From Arthrobacter castelli DSM 16402 (GTDB lineage Bacteria > Actinomycetota > Actinomycetes > Actinomycetales > Micrococcaceae): a stretch of DNA of 64,000 bases. This document shows positions 8,037 through 16,797 of the stretch, piece by piece. The DNA lies in the NCBI RefSeq assembly GCF_000430705.1, contig NZ_AUMN01000011.1:62001-126000 (forward strand). Reading direction: 5' to 3'. The first letter of the stretch is position 1; each line of letters starts with the position of its first letter. A program made the position numbers and the translations under genes. Below the pieces are notes generated by a model. That model made no database searches. It saw only the letters and a program-made list of their open reading frames with translations, and was not told where the DNA came from.

Positions 8037-9926
8037 ATGTCCAAACGCCGGAAGAACACCAGCACATCGAAAGCAGCCAAGGTACGACGGCGGCAACAAC
8101 AGCTGTCCAGCCGCCCTTCGACGTCGGCTCCGAACCATCATCGCGATGAGTCGATGGAGCCGGGGCCACCACCGGAATTGTTCAACCAGATCAATGAAGC
8201 CGCGGAATCGGATCACCCGCTGCCGCTCTTGCAGCTTTCCAGCGCGCTGTTGGCCACCATGGATCCCCGGTCGGCCAATCCGTTCGAGCGAAACAAGGTG
8301 CCCAATCAGGCTGATTTCATAGAGTCCTTATTGGACACGGATCTGGCGGAAACAAGTCTCCTGCTGGCAGCATCGAGGACGTTGGTCACTGACGAACTCT
8401 TGAGCGCCCGGATCCGTCGCTGGTTGCTGGAAAGGTACTCGACGTCGCTGCAACAGTACTATGCGGCTCCGGCACCATACCGGGCCGTGGAAATGAGTCA
8501 CGTGCTCGGCGACGGCGATAACATCTTCCTCGGCGCCAGGAACGCTGACGGGGATGAGTTCACGTTCGTGGTGTACGTGGACCATAATCTCGGGACGTTG
8601 GTCAAGGACGCCTTCACATTGGACGGGCCCGTCGAATCGGTACTGGCGCACACCAAAAACACCATGCCGGCGGAAGATTACACCCTGGCGGAGCTGGACC
8701 TCGCAGCGGCAAGAGCCAAAGTACAGGACGCCATCGAGCTGTCATCAATTACCTATCCGCCGCTGGAAACAGAGACGTGGCCGGCCGAACGGGCGCTGCT
8801 GGAAGCGGTGGTGCGCCAGGCACCTGCAGGCGGCTCCGGATACGAACGCCCGGAGTATACCGACAAGCAGCTCAGCGAACTCACTGAAGACTTCTTCACC
8901 TCACGATACGGACGGAACCTCGACGACTCTGTCCATCGGTTCCTGCTCGAGTCCGTCCTGTGGTTCGGCACCGATTACGGGCCGGGCGATCCGCTCCGAT
9001 GGAGTCCGCCGTCGGTCGAGATCGTGTTATCCGACTGGTTCCCCCGCAAGATCGTTGCGCCGGCGGAGGATCTCCGTCCGCTGCCCGGACTGCTGCGCGC
9101 CTTCGTGCAGTACTGCCATCACCGCCGGAACATCCGGGAGGGACTGACCACCGAGACATTGGAATCAATCGACCGGTTCACCCCCGAGTATGAGGGCTTG
9201 ATCAATTCCGACCGCAGGCAGGGGCCGGACTCGCTGCTGGAAGCGGTTGGCGCGCTTCCTCCTGTAGGACAAGGTGATTCCACTTTCGACGAGGCTCAAG
9301 CCGACATCCAACGCAGGATGGACGAGTTGGAAGCACTCGAAGCCGCCGGCATCGAGGAGATCATGCTCGATGGCATCCGGCGCAGTGTTGGCGGAGCTGA
9401 ACAAATGGAGCAGCTCGACGACAAACCGCTACCCGCTGAGGACTTCGATTGGGAGCGCATCCCCGGTGACACGCATCAGCGCGTCCAGGAGGTGCTTGAC
9501 CTCTGTGACCGGTGCTGTGCCGACCTGCTCGACGCCGCCACATCAGATGCGTCCGGTGCGCCTCACCCGCACGAGCATCGGACGGCGGCCCGGCGGCTGC
9601 TGGCCCGGGTGGCAGCCGGTGACCCGGCAATTTTCCGGCGTAAGGGAGCGGCGAACACAGCTGCCGGAGCAATTTGCTGGATCATCGCCAAGGCAAACGA
9701 CAGACTGCACGGATACACCGGCGGTTTGTCGGCCAAAGATCTGCTGGCGCACTTCGGCGTTAAAGGCAGTGTCTCCCAGCGGGCGGAGGTGATGCTGCGT
9801 GCAGCCGGAATCGACGACAAACAATTCGAAGTCATGCGGCTTGGCACCCCGGCGCTGCTCACCTCGGCCACCCGGCGCCACCTCATCGAGAGGCGGGACA
9901 AGTACCAGGCACAGCGTCAAGGTTAG
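8037..9926 (+). CDS. Conserved hypothetical protein, 629 residues
   Basis: I do not recognise the full protein. It opens with a Lys/Arg/Ser-rich tail (MSKRRKNTSTSKAAKVRRRQ), as in nucleic-acid-associated proteins. An acidic alpha-helical body follows with no signal peptide or membrane span. The last 130 residues hold a His-rich linker, then IFRRKGAANTAAGAICWIIAKANDRL and LSAKDLLAHFGVKGSVSQRAEVML. The second block reads like a helix-turn-helix (LLAHFGVKGSVSQRAE). From memory this tail resembles DUF6398-type actinobacterial proteins. The gene stands alone between oppositely oriented neighbours and ends at a hairpin. GC content and codon use look like the surroundings. Confidence 0.7.
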   Translation: MSKRRKNTSTSKAAKVRRRQQQLSSRPSTSAPNHHRDESMEPGPPPELFNQINEAAESDHPLPLLQLSSALLATMDPRSANPFERNKVPNQADFIESLLDTDLAETSLLLAASRTLVTDELLSARIRRWLLERYSTSLQQYYAAPAPYRAVEMSHVLGDGDNIFLGARNADGDEFTFVVYVDHNLGTLVKDAFTLDGPVESVLAHTKNTMPAEDYTLAELDLAAARAKVQDAIELSSITYPPLETETWPAERALLEAVVRQAPAGGSGYERPEYTDKQLSELTEDFFTSRYGRNLDDSVHRFLLESVLWFGTDYGPGDPLRWSPPSVEIVLSDWFPRKIVAPAEDLRPLPGLLRAFVQYCHHRRNIREGLTTETLESIDRFTPEYEGLINSDRRQGPDSLLEAVGALPPVGQGDSTFDEAQADIQRRMDELEALEAAGIEEIMLDGIRRSVGGAEQMEQLDDKPLPAEDFDWERIPGDTHQRVQEVLDLCDRCCADLLDAATSDASGAPHPHEHRTAARRLLARVAAGDPAIFRRKGAANTAAGAICWIIAKANDRLHGYTGGLSAKDLLAHFGVKGSVSQRAEVMLRAAGIDDKQFEVMRLGTPALLTSATRRHLIERRDKYQAQRQG

Positions 9927-9934
9927 TCGGCCAT

Positions 9935-9961
9935 CACGACCGTTTTACACATCCGGTCGTG
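9935..9961. terminator. Hairpin downstream of the 629-residue gene
   Basis: The arms CACGACCG (9935-9942) and CGGTCGTG (9954-9961) pair perfectly around TTTTACACATC. The hairpin lies between the convergent hypothetical gene and tag. No T-tract follows on either strand, so any terminator function would be weak or factor-assisted. Confidence 0.4.
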
Positions 9962-10002
9962 GACGCCGGTGCTCAACGGCAACAGCCCATAGTTTCTGTC
10001 CG

Positions 10003-10629
10003 TTATCGGCTGGTGAGCCGGGTGGAGCCGTCCGGCAAGGTGGTCCAGATGCCGGCTGAGCCGCGGCGGTGGCTGTCCACCAAGTGCGTGTCGATCATGC
10101 CCACGGCTTCCATCAGGGCGAACATCGTCGTCGGGCCGACGAAGGCGAAGCCGCGCTTCCGCAGGGCTTTGGATAGCGCGATCGATTCCGGCGAGGTGGT
10201 GGGGACTTCCGCGGCGGTCCGTGGTGCGGGTGAAGAATCAGGTTGGAATGACCAGACGAACTCCACCAGGCCGCCGTCGTCGCGCAGTTCAATGGTGGCC
10301 TTCGCGTTGGTGATGGTGGCTTCGATCTTCCGGCGGTTCCGCACGATCGATGCATCCTGCATCAGCCGTTCCACGTCCGCTTCGGTGTAGGTTGCCACCG
10401 TATCGGGATGGAAGTCGGCGAAGGCCTTCCGGAAAGCCAGACGCTTGCGCAGGATGGTTGCCCAAGACAGCCCGGCCTGGAACCCTTCCAGGCTGATCCG
10501 TTCGAACAGCTCCTGCTCACCGGTTACGGGCATGCCCCATTCGGTGTCGTAGTACTCGCGCAGCATCGGATCCACCGACGCCCACGCCGGCCGGGCCAGC
10601 CCGTCCTCGCCCACCACGGTGTCAGACAT
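10003..10629 (-). CDS. tag: DNA-3-methyladenine glycosylase I (Tag-like, zinc-snap residues mostly lost)
   Basis: The 208-residue protein aligns along the whole Tag family: EYYDTEWGMPVTGEQELFERISLEGFQAGLSWATILRKR at 25-63 includes the conserved substrate-pocket Glu and Trp. VRNRRKIEATITNAKA and LSKALRKRGFAFVGPTT follow. Tag excises 3-methyladenine. In E. coli Tag a zinc is bound by Cys4, His17, His175 and Cys179. Here the first Cys is Pro (RPAW), the His is Tyr (EYYD) and the last Cys is Ser (SHRRGS), leaving one His. The gene follows osmC by 4 bp and is probably in the same mRNA. Confidence 0.9.
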   Translation of the reverse strand: MSDTVVGEDGLARPAWASVDPMLREYYDTEWGMPVTGEQELFERISLEGFQAGLSWATILRKRLAFRKAFADFHPDTVATYTEADVERLMQDASIVRNRRKIEATITNAKATIELRDDGGLVEFVWSFQPDSSPAPRTAAEVPTTSPESIALSKALRKRGFAFVGPTTMFALMEAVGMIDTHLVDSHRRGSAGIWTTLPDGSTRLTSR

Positions 10630-10633
10630 CAGC

Positions 10634-11089
10634 TCAGTTCCCGTCGGTCCGATTGCCGTTCACGTTGACGTCGTGGCTCACCGCGGTGCCGCGTTCGACC
10701 GTGCGAGAGACGGTGCAGTATTTGTCGTGCGAGAGCTCAACCAAGCGCTGGACCATGCTGGCCGCTTTCCGGCCGCCGTCGTCGTCGCCGAACGCGAGAT
10801 TGAAGGACAGGTTGATGTCGTCCATCCGGTTCGCGCCATCCTCGGTGACCTTGTGCGCCGTGGCACCGACCTGGAACTCAGTCGGTTCCGCACTGCGCGA
10901 TGTGGCCGTATCGACGTCGATGGATGAGCAGCCGGCGATGGCCGCGAGCATGAGTTCGACGGGGCTCAGCAGCCCCTCCCCTTGCCCGAACTCGAGCTCG
11001 GCGCCGTCGGCGTTACGGGCACGGTAGTGCCCGGTGGCGAGACGGGACAATTCGACTGAACGCAGGCTGGGATCTGGATTTTCACTCAT
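10634..11089 (-). CDS. OsmC family peroxiredoxin
   Basis: This 151-residue OsmC/Ohr-fold protein has both redox cysteines in family positions: AAIAGCSSIDV near residue 54 and DKYCTVSRTVERG near 126. The fold uses the Cys pair to reduce hydroperoxides. OsmC cannot be separated from general YhfA-like members by these motifs. A GGGGAG lies directly before the ATG. It leads a probable two-gene unit with tag, which would pair peroxide detoxification with alkylation repair. Confidence 0.85.
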   Translation of the reverse strand: MSENPDPSLRSVELSRLATGHYRARNADGAELEFGQGEGLLSPVELMLAAIAGCSSIDVDTATSRSAEPTEFQVGATAHKVTEDGANRMDDINLSFNLAFGDDDGGRKAASMVQRLVELSHDKYCTVSRTVERGTAVSHDVNVNGNRTDGN

Positions 11090-11180
11090 CTCCCCATCAT
11101 GTCACCGGCCACCGACACCCGGCGTTGACTTCTGTTACGCGCGCCCACACAGCTCGCCAACACTGCGACACAATGTAAAG

Positions 11181-12542
11181 ATGGCCGTTCACGAAAGCTC
11201 CGATTCACAGTCACCGGGCCAGCTGAAACGCAGCATCTCGCTGGGCCAGCTGATCTTCTTCGGGCTCGTCTTCATCGGCCCGGCGGCGGCCGTGGGGATC
11301 TTCGGGACACTGGATGCGCAGTCCGGCGGTGCAGTGGCCACCGTGTACGCCATCGCGACGCTGGTGATGGCGTTTACTGCGTCGAGTTACATGCGGATGT
11401 CCCGCGAAGTTCCCCGGGCCGGGTCGGTGTTTGCCTACGCCGACGCCGGCATCGGGCCGCGGGCGGGCTACGTTTCCGGGTGGATGATCCTGCTCGACTA
11501 CCTGCTGATTCCCTCGGTGGCATACCTGTTCACAGGGATCGCCCTGAACTCGCTGTTTCCGGCCATCCCCGTATGGGTGTTCGTGGCCGCCGCCGTCGTC
11601 GGGACCACCGCCTTGAACCTGGCCGGGGTGCGGGTGGCATCGCGGGTGATTACCGCCGTCGTGCTGCTTGAAGTGTTTGTGTTGGCGCTGGTGCTGGTCT
11701 TCGGCATCTACTTCATCGCCACGGAGGGGCCGGCGCGCGGCTGGTTGACTCCGTTTACCGGCGTCGATGGTTTCTCCATCGCGGCCGTGCTGGGTGCAGT
11801 AGCCATCGCAGTGCTGTCCTTTCTGGGCTTCGACGCGCTTGCCACCTTCGCCGAAGAGACCAAGGGCAGAGCGACCATGGTGGGGCGGGCCACTTTGCTC
11901 TGCCTGATCATCGCCGGATTGCTGTTCATCGCACAGAGCTATGTCGGTGCCCTGCTGTTCCCTGTCTCCCCGGCCGAATTGCAGGCCAATCCGGAGCTTC
12001 AAGGTCCTGCCTATTACACCGCCGTCGAGGAGAGCCTCGGATCGTGGCTGCACTGGCTGCTGGCCTTGTCGAAGGCGGCCGGTGCGGCATTTGCGGCAAT
12101 GGTCGGCCAGGGCGCCGGAAGCCGAATCATCATGGACATGGCCCGCGAGCGCCGGCTGCCTCATGTGTTCGCCAAAGTGTCTGAACGAACTGGTGTTCCG
12201 GCGCGCAGCATCCTCCTCGCAGCGGGTGGAAACGTGGTCGTCGCGGTGTGGGCCGCGACCCAGGCGAACGGGCTCGACATCCTCAGTTCGATCGTCAACG
12301 TCGGTGCTTTGTCGGCCTTCATCCTGCTGCACGTCTCGGTGATCGGCTACTACCTGGTCAAGCGCAAGGCATCGGTGCCGGGCCGTTGGTTCTCCCATGG
12401 CGTGGTCCCGGCAGTCGGTGCCGTGCTGCTGGTGGTCGTGCTTGCCTCGTCCAGCCAACTGGCGCTGCTGATCGGGCTGATCTGGTTCGTCATCGGGGTG
12501 GGCGTGGCCGTGCTGGACCGGCGCCGGAAGACTCCCGCCTGA
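11181..12542 (+). CDS. APC family amino acid/polyamine permease
   Basis: The 453-residue protein has about 12 membrane segments. The TM1 region LGQLIFFGLVFIGPAAAVGIFG has the unwound GPxxxxG-type substrate segment of APC transporters. FLGFDALATFAEETKGRA is the family motif after TM6 (GFDxxxxxxEE). The start is ATG 11181; the longer frame adds an unlikely 49-residue Arg/Pro-rich leader. There is no adjacent enzyme that would tell the substrate. Confidence 0.85.
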   Translation: MAVHESSDSQSPGQLKRSISLGQLIFFGLVFIGPAAAVGIFGTLDAQSGGAVATVYAIATLVMAFTASSYMRMSREVPRAGSVFAYADAGIGPRAGYVSGWMILLDYLLIPSVAYLFTGIALNSLFPAIPVWVFVAAAVVGTTALNLAGVRVASRVITAVVLLEVFVLALVLVFGIYFIATEGPARGWLTPFTGVDGFSIAAVLGAVAIAVLSFLGFDALATFAEETKGRATMVGRATLLCLIIAGLLFIAQSYVGALLFPVSPAELQANPELQGPAYYTAVEESLGSWLHWLLALSKAAGAAFAAMVGQGAGSRIIMDMARERRLPHVFAKVSERTGVPARSILLAAGGNVVVAVWAATQANGLDILSSIVNVGALSAFILLHVSVIGYYLVKRKASVPGRWFSHGVVPAVGAVLLVVVLASSSQLALLIGLIWFVIGVGVAVLDRRRKTPA

Positions 12543-12597
12543 CTGAAGAGTGTGCAATACTGCCTTCGTAGACTCCGCACGACAGCAGGACGGCACG

Positions 12598-13038
12598 ATG
12601 GGTGAATACCAGATCAAAGCCCTGACGAGCCGGACATGGGACGCATTCGCGGATCTGTGTGCCAGGAACAACGGGGCCGGTATGGGCGGTTGCTGGTGCA
12701 CCTGGTTCCATCACTCGACCCCGGCTCAGCGACGCGCGGCCGGCAATCCCCGCGACTTCAAAGAGTGGCTGGTGCGCAAGGGCAACGCGCACGCGGCTTT
12801 AGTGTTCGACGGCGCGACCGCCGTGGGTTGGTGCGAGTACGGCACACCCGAGGAACTCCCCGGCATCTACCACCGCAAAGAGGTCGAATCCGCTGGCGCC
12901 CCCGACAAGAAGACCTCGGCATCTTTCTTGTACAACGTCACACGCGGAATGTTTGAACGCGTCGGCTTCACTTACGACCGCCCGAAAGGCAAGAAAAACT
13001 GCGTCATGCACAAGGTCGTCGAAGCGCAGCGCGTCTGA
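12598..13038 (+). CDS. GNAT-family protein lacking the acetyl-CoA core (probable internal deletion)
   Basis: The 146-residue product begins like a known actinobacterial GNAT group: NNGAGMGGCWCTWFHHST at about 22-39, AALVFDGATAVGWCEYGTPE and LPGIYHRKEVE. It ends with the group's C-terminus KKTSASFLYNVTRGMFE and RPKGKKNCVMHKV. Between YHRKEVES and DKKTSASF the 45-50 residues that normally hold the RRxGxA acetyl-CoA loop are absent, yet the frame is intact. It is probably catalytically dead. I chose ATG 12598 by alignment to the family start; ATG 12550 would add 16 residues. Confidence 0.7.
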   Translation: MGEYQIKALTSRTWDAFADLCARNNGAGMGGCWCTWFHHSTPAQRRAAGNPRDFKEWLVRKGNAHAALVFDGATAVGWCEYGTPEELPGIYHRKEVESAGAPDKKTSASFLYNVTRGMFERVGFTYDRPKGKKNCVMHKVVEAQRV

Positions 13039-13039
13039 A

Positions 13040-13882
13040 CTACGCCACCACCTGGCTGACGGAGAAGACAGCACCTTGCGGATCCATCAGCACAGCGTTG
13101 ACGAACTCCGGCGTCGTGGTCGGAGGCATCAATACCTGGCCTCCGAGGCCGCCGGTTTTCTGCGCTGTCGCCTCGGTGTCGGCCACCCGGAGATTGACGC
13201 CCCAATGCGGCGGGGTATTGACGGCGTCGCTGCTGTCGATGCCCCTCATCACGGCAACGACGTCGTCGGGAACATCCTGACCCGGCTTGCCGCCGTCGTA
13301 TCCGGGCAACCGGAAAAACGAAACCGGCGAGTCGGGGGCGCGAAGCTCCGCTTCCCACTCGAAGAGATCCTTGTAAAACCTTCCCGCCGCGGCAGTGTCG
13401 GGTGTGTGCAGCGAGCTCATCATCCACGTCCCGGGTTCATTGACCAGCTCGGCGCCCGCCTGATCACCTGCCCTGTCGCCGGGTTCGAGGAGGCCGATGG
13501 CGGCTCCGGTGGGGTCCATGAGCATCGCCCACTGGCCGCCCGGCACGGGGATTGGGCCGAGCAACACTTTTCCGCCGGCGCCCGCTGCGTCCTCAATAGC
13601 TGCGCCGATGCCCGCTGTGCGAATGGAGGTGCTCCACATCGGTGGAATTGGCTGATTATCAGGTGCCTTAATCGACCTGATGCCGGCCACCTGCTTCCCG
13701 TCGAGCGTAAAGTACCCGCCGCCGTCGTCGCCGCGGCTGCCCTTGCGGTCCACCTCCGCACCTGTTTCGTGGAATTCCCACCCGAATAGAGGGCCATAGA
13801 ATTCCACGGCGGCATGCGGATCGGGCTGCAGGGTTTCCACCCAACACGGCGCTCCGTTCGGATACCCGATTTGCTGGCTCAC
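13040..13882 (-). CDS. Two-domain VOC (glyoxalase-fold) protein
   Basis: The 280-residue protein has two vicinal-oxygen-chelate repeats: AVEFYGPLFGWEFHETG near 25-41, then GRFYKDLFEWEAE near 166. Each half ends in the expected strand: WAMLMDPTGAAIGL and NAVLMDPQGAVFSVS. It resembles the mycobacterial Rv0577/CFP30B-type proteins. The gene is downstream of the ECF sigma factor in the same direction, 87 bp apart, and may be its target or co-transcribed partner. The substrate is unknown. Confidence 0.8.
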   Translation of the reverse strand: MSQQIGYPNGAPCWVETLQPDPHAAVEFYGPLFGWEFHETGAEVDRKGSRGDDGGGYFTLDGKQVAGIRSIKAPDNQPIPPMWSTSIRTAGIGAAIEDAAGAGGKVLLGPIPVPGGQWAMLMDPTGAAIGLLEPGDRAGDQAGAELVNEPGTWMMSSLHTPDTAAAGRFYKDLFEWEAELRAPDSPVSFFRLPGYDGGKPGQDVPDDVVAVMRGIDSSDAVNTPPHWGVNLRVADTEATAQKTGGLGGQVLMPPTTTPEFVNAVLMDPQGAVFSVSQVVA

Positions 13883-13969
13883 GATTTTCTCCTCGGTGCG
13901 TAGTGGACAGGCAGCAGAGTCCGTAGTGGCCCAACCGATCTCATCCTCCGGCGCCTGTCGCGCTGTAGT

Positions 13970-14980
13970 TCAGGGCTCTTCGATCCGGTCCGGAAGTCCG
14001 AAGTCGGCGAACATTTCCGGGTAGAGGAAGTTGTGGTGGCCGGTGATCTTGCCGCCGCCGACCTCGATGACCTGAATCGCGAATGGTTCCCAGACGCCGT
14101 CGGCCACGCGGTGGTAGTTACCGAAGCCGGCCGTGCCGTTGACGTTGACGGGCAGCAGCCGGCCGTCCTTGCACACGATGCCCTCGCCGAGGAACCAGCC
14201 AATCAGATTGTCCGGGCCGTGCAGCCACAGATCGAAAGGCGGCATGGACAGCACGACGTCGTTGCGCAGCAGGTGCACCAGCCGTTCCATATCGTAGGAT
14301 TCGAAGGCGGCCACGTACTGGCGGATGAGCGATTGATGACCCGAATCGAGCGTGGGCTCCAATGGCTCGCCCCGTACCGTGGCCATGGTGGCGCGTGCCC
14401 GCTGCAGCGAACTGTTCACCGCCGCGACGCTCAACTCCAGCAATTCGGCCACCTCTGCGGCCTTCCACCGGAGCACTTCGCACAGGATCAGCGATGCCCA
14501 CTGCTGCGGCGGCAGGTGCTGCAGCGCGGCGACGAAGGCGAGGCGGATGGAATCGCGGGCCACGGCGACGTCGGCGGGGTCGGCGTTGGTGTCGATCACG
14601 CGCTCGTCGGCGACAGGTTGGACGAACGTGTCCTCAGTCCGCGGCGGCCCGAGCGCTGCATCGCTGACCGGCGTCGACGGCCCTAATTCCATCGGGCGGG
14701 CGCGGCGCTGCGGGCTGCGGAGCATGTCGACGCAGACGTTGTGCGCGATTTTGAACAGCCAGGACCTGACCGCAGAACGGCCTTCGAAGCCGTCCCGGTG
14801 GCTCCAGGCACGCACCAGTGTCTCCTGCACGGCATCTTCCGCTTCCGAACCTGCCCCCAGCATTCGGTAGCAGAATCCCATGAGTTCGGTGCGATGCGCT
14901 GCCAGCAGGTCGTCCAAGCTCTCTTGGGCCGTGGCCTGCTGGGCCGTGGTCTGCTGGGCATTGACTGCCGTCATGCACAT
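13970..14980 (-). CDS. ECF sigma factor with C-terminal SnoaL-like domain (TIGR02960/SigG-like)
   Basis: The 336-residue protein has sigma region 2 at about 25-95 (ELMGFCYRMLGAGSEAEDAVQETLVRAW, SWLFKIAHNVCVDML) and region 4 at about 150-205 (LPPQQWASLILCEVLRWKAAEVAELLELSVAAVNSSLQRAR). The last 130 residues form a SnoaL/NTF2-like domain (YVAAFESYDMERLVHLL, LLPVNVNGTAGFGNY). Such long ECF factors usually lack a linked anti-sigma and may be tuned by this extra domain. No anti-sigma gene is next to it. A Gln/Thr/Ala-rich repeat precedes region 2. ATG 14974 is an equally possible start. Confidence 0.88.
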   Translation of the reverse strand: MCMTAVNAQQTTAQQATAQESLDDLLAAHRTELMGFCYRMLGAGSEAEDAVQETLVRAWSHRDGFEGRSAVRSWLFKIAHNVCVDMLRSPQRRARPMELGPSTPVSDAALGPPRTEDTFVQPVADERVIDTNADPADVAVARDSIRLAFVAALQHLPPQQWASLILCEVLRWKAAEVAELLELSVAAVNSSLQRARATMATVRGEPLEPTLDSGHQSLIRQYVAAFESYDMERLVHLLRNDVVLSMPPFDLWLHGPDNLIGWFLGEGIVCKDGRLLPVNVNGTAGFGNYHRVADGVWEPFAIQVIEVGGGKITGHHNFLYPEMFADFGLPDRIEEP

Positions 14981-15113
14981 GAGCCTAGCAACGATACCGT
15001 GCCGGCGTCTGTGGTTGTCGGAGATTTTTTCAGCTGGTGGCCGACGGACCGTACGCTGCCGTCCGGTACTGTCCTACTATGAGCCTTCGTGACGTGATTG
15101 GTGAGGACGTTCG

Positions 15114-16166
15114 ATGAGTGTTGACGCCGCGGCCCAGCTGGTCAGCCTGCAGGACATTCGCAGGGCAGCCGAGCGGATCGGGGATCTGGCGCTGCGCACC
15201 CCGGTGGTTGAACTGCCGCACCCCGACCGGCCGGACGACGTGCTGCATTGCAAGGCCGAGTCACTGCAGCCGACGGGAGCGTTCAAGATCCGCGGCGCGT
15301 CCAACGCCATCCTGCAGGTGCTGGAGACGACCCGGGAGAACGGAGTGGTCGCCCAATCGTCCGGCAATCATGCCCGCGCCGTCGCCTGGCTGGCGCACCG
15401 GCTCGGTCTGCGGGCCGTGATCGTGATGCCGGACGTCGCGCCTGCACCGAAGATCGCGGCGGTGCGGGCGCTCGGAGCCGAGGTGGAATTGGTGCCGGCA
15501 GCGCAAAGGGACACCAGGGCGCGGGAACTCGCTGCTGACCGGGGCGGCGTCCATGTGCCTCCGTATGACGACCTGCGGGTGATCGCCGGCCAGGGCACCG
15601 TCGGGCTTGAACTGCTCGAGCAGGTCGCCGACGTCGACGTCGTCCTGGTGCCCGTCTCTGGTGGCGGGCTCATCTCCGGGGTTTCCACGGCGGTCAAGGC
15701 GATCAGCCCCGACACCCGGGTGGTCGGCGTCGAACCGGAGTTGGCAGCGGATGCAGCGGAGAGCCTGCGTCGGGGGTCGCGAGTCACCTGGACCCCGGAG
15801 CAGACCTACCGCACCGTCGCCGACGGGCTGCGTACGACCTCACTGGGAGTGCACACGTGGGAGCACGTGCAACGGTATGTCGACGACATCGTCACCGTCT
15901 CCGAGGAGCAGATGCTGGCGGCGATGCGGCATCTTGCCTTGGGCGGGCGGCTGGTGGCCGAACCCTCCGGTGCCGCGGCGGTGGCCGCGTGGATGCACGA
16001 CCTGGTGCCGGCAGGGGCCAGGGTGGCGGCGGGATCCGGGGCGGCAGCAGGGTCCAGGGTGGCGGCGGGATCCGGGGCGGCAGCAGGGCCCTGGGTGGCG
16101 GCGGTGGTGTCCGGCGGTTCTGTCGATCCCGCACTGCTGGCCTCCGTGCTGGAGCGGGGTGAATAG
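15114..16166 (+). CDS. Threonine/serine dehydratase (PLP fold type II)
   Basis: The 350-residue enzyme has the PLP lysine in TGAFKIRGASNA (near residue 59), the substrate loop SSGNHARAVA and the phosphate-binding glycine loop VPVSGGGLISGV. It should deaminate threonine or serine to a 2-oxo acid. There is no C-terminal ACT domain, so it is the catabolic type, or a serine racemase-like member. The C-terminus carries a 12-residue repeat, RVAAGSGAAAGS, in two full copies plus a partial one between LVPAGA and WVAAVVSGGSVDP. The shorter family form goes straight from one to the other. Confidence 0.85.
   Translation: MSVDAAAQLVSLQDIRRAAERIGDLALRTPVVELPHPDRPDDVLHCKAESLQPTGAFKIRGASNAILQVLETTRENGVVAQSSGNHARAVAWLAHRLGLRAVIVMPDVAPAPKIAAVRALGAEVELVPAAQRDTRARELAADRGGVHVPPYDDLRVIAGQGTVGLELLEQVADVDVVLVPVSGGGLISGVSTAVKAISPDTRVVGVEPELAADAAESLRRGSRVTWTPEQTYRTVADGLRTTSLGVHTWEHVQRYVDDIVTVSEEQMLAAMRHLALGGRLVAEPSGAAAVAAWMHDLVPAGARVAAGSGAAAGSRVAAGSGAAAGPWVAAVVSGGSVDPALLASVLERGE
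16020..16104 (+). repeat. 36-bp in-frame tandem repeat in threonine dehydratase
   Basis: Unit 1 (16020-16055) and unit 2 (16056-16091) differ by one base, and a 13-bp third copy starts at 16092. Each unit encodes RVAAGSGAAAGS/P. Because 36 is a multiple of 3, copy-number change would leave the frame open. Confidence 0.9.
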
Positions 16167-16263
16167 AGGGGGTGCCCTCAATGCGGGAATGTTTGTCATT
16201 ACCGATGAAATTTCCGGATGCGCTCCGTCTTATGGATGTAAACCGCCGACGAAAGGACACATC

Positions 16264-16686
16264 GTGGAACGCATGATTCTCCCCAACCTCCCGGTCACCG
16301 ATTTGAGCAAGGCGACGGACTTCTACCTGGGACTGGGTTTCACCAAGAACCCTCAGTTCAGCTCCGAGGAAGCCACCTCCATCGTCATTTCCGACACCAT
16401 TGTCGTGATGTTGCTGCAACAGGACTTCTTCGCCGGCTTCCTGAACGAGGGAGACCGCCCGCACGTGACCTCGGAATCCAAGGAAGTGCTCAATTGCCTC
16501 ACCTGCGAATCACGAGAGGAAGTCGACTCCTTCGTGGAGAAGGCCGCCTCCAGTGGAGGCACCGTCTACACCGCTGCCGCCGAGAGCATGCCCGGAATGT
16601 ACGGCGCGTCGATTGCCGACCCGGACGGGCATATCTGGGAACTAATGTGGATGGACCAGGCAGCGACCGAGGGCACCGACGCCTGA
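16264..16686 (+). CDS. VOC family protein (single glyoxalase domain)
   Basis: The 140-residue protein starts LPNLPVTDLSKATDFYLGLGF, the standard first VOC strand and helix. It ends YGASIADPDGHIWELMWM, with the final metal-site Glu of the fold. I chose GTG 16264, which has AAAGGA 6 bp upstream; an ATG three codons later has poorer spacing. Similar small proteins are often annotated as lactoylglutathione lyase, but the function is not shown here. Confidence 0.82.
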   Translation: MERMILPNLPVTDLSKATDFYLGLGFTKNPQFSSEEATSIVISDTIVVMLLQQDFFAGFLNEGDRPHVTSESKEVLNCLTCESREEVDSFVEKAASSGGTVYTAAAESMPGMYGASIADPDGHIWELMWMDQAATEGTDA

Positions 16687-16707
16687 TTGCCGTCGTCGGA
16701 CCATTCC

Positions 16708-16765
16708 GCTCCGCTTTGGGACAAAATGCCGTGCGCGCCGCCGGTCAGATGTCCCAAAGCGGAGC
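16708..16765. terminator. 16-bp perfect inverted repeat between convergent genes
   Basis: The arms GCTCCGCTTTGGGACA (16708-16723) and TGTCCCAAAGCGGAGC (16750-16765) pair perfectly around a 26-base loop. The repeat lies between the convergent VOC and sdaA genes, so a bidirectional terminator role is likely although no T-tract follows. A small mobile-repeat remnant is the alternative. Confidence 0.5.
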
Positions 16766-16797
16766 ATTCCGGCAGGTTCCGATGGATTGAGCGTCCC

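Noticed and set aside
11211-12701. A 496-codon antisense frame over the APC permease
   Set aside because: Low-complexity Gln/His/Arg-rich product with no motif; the plus strand has clear membrane helices and family motifs.
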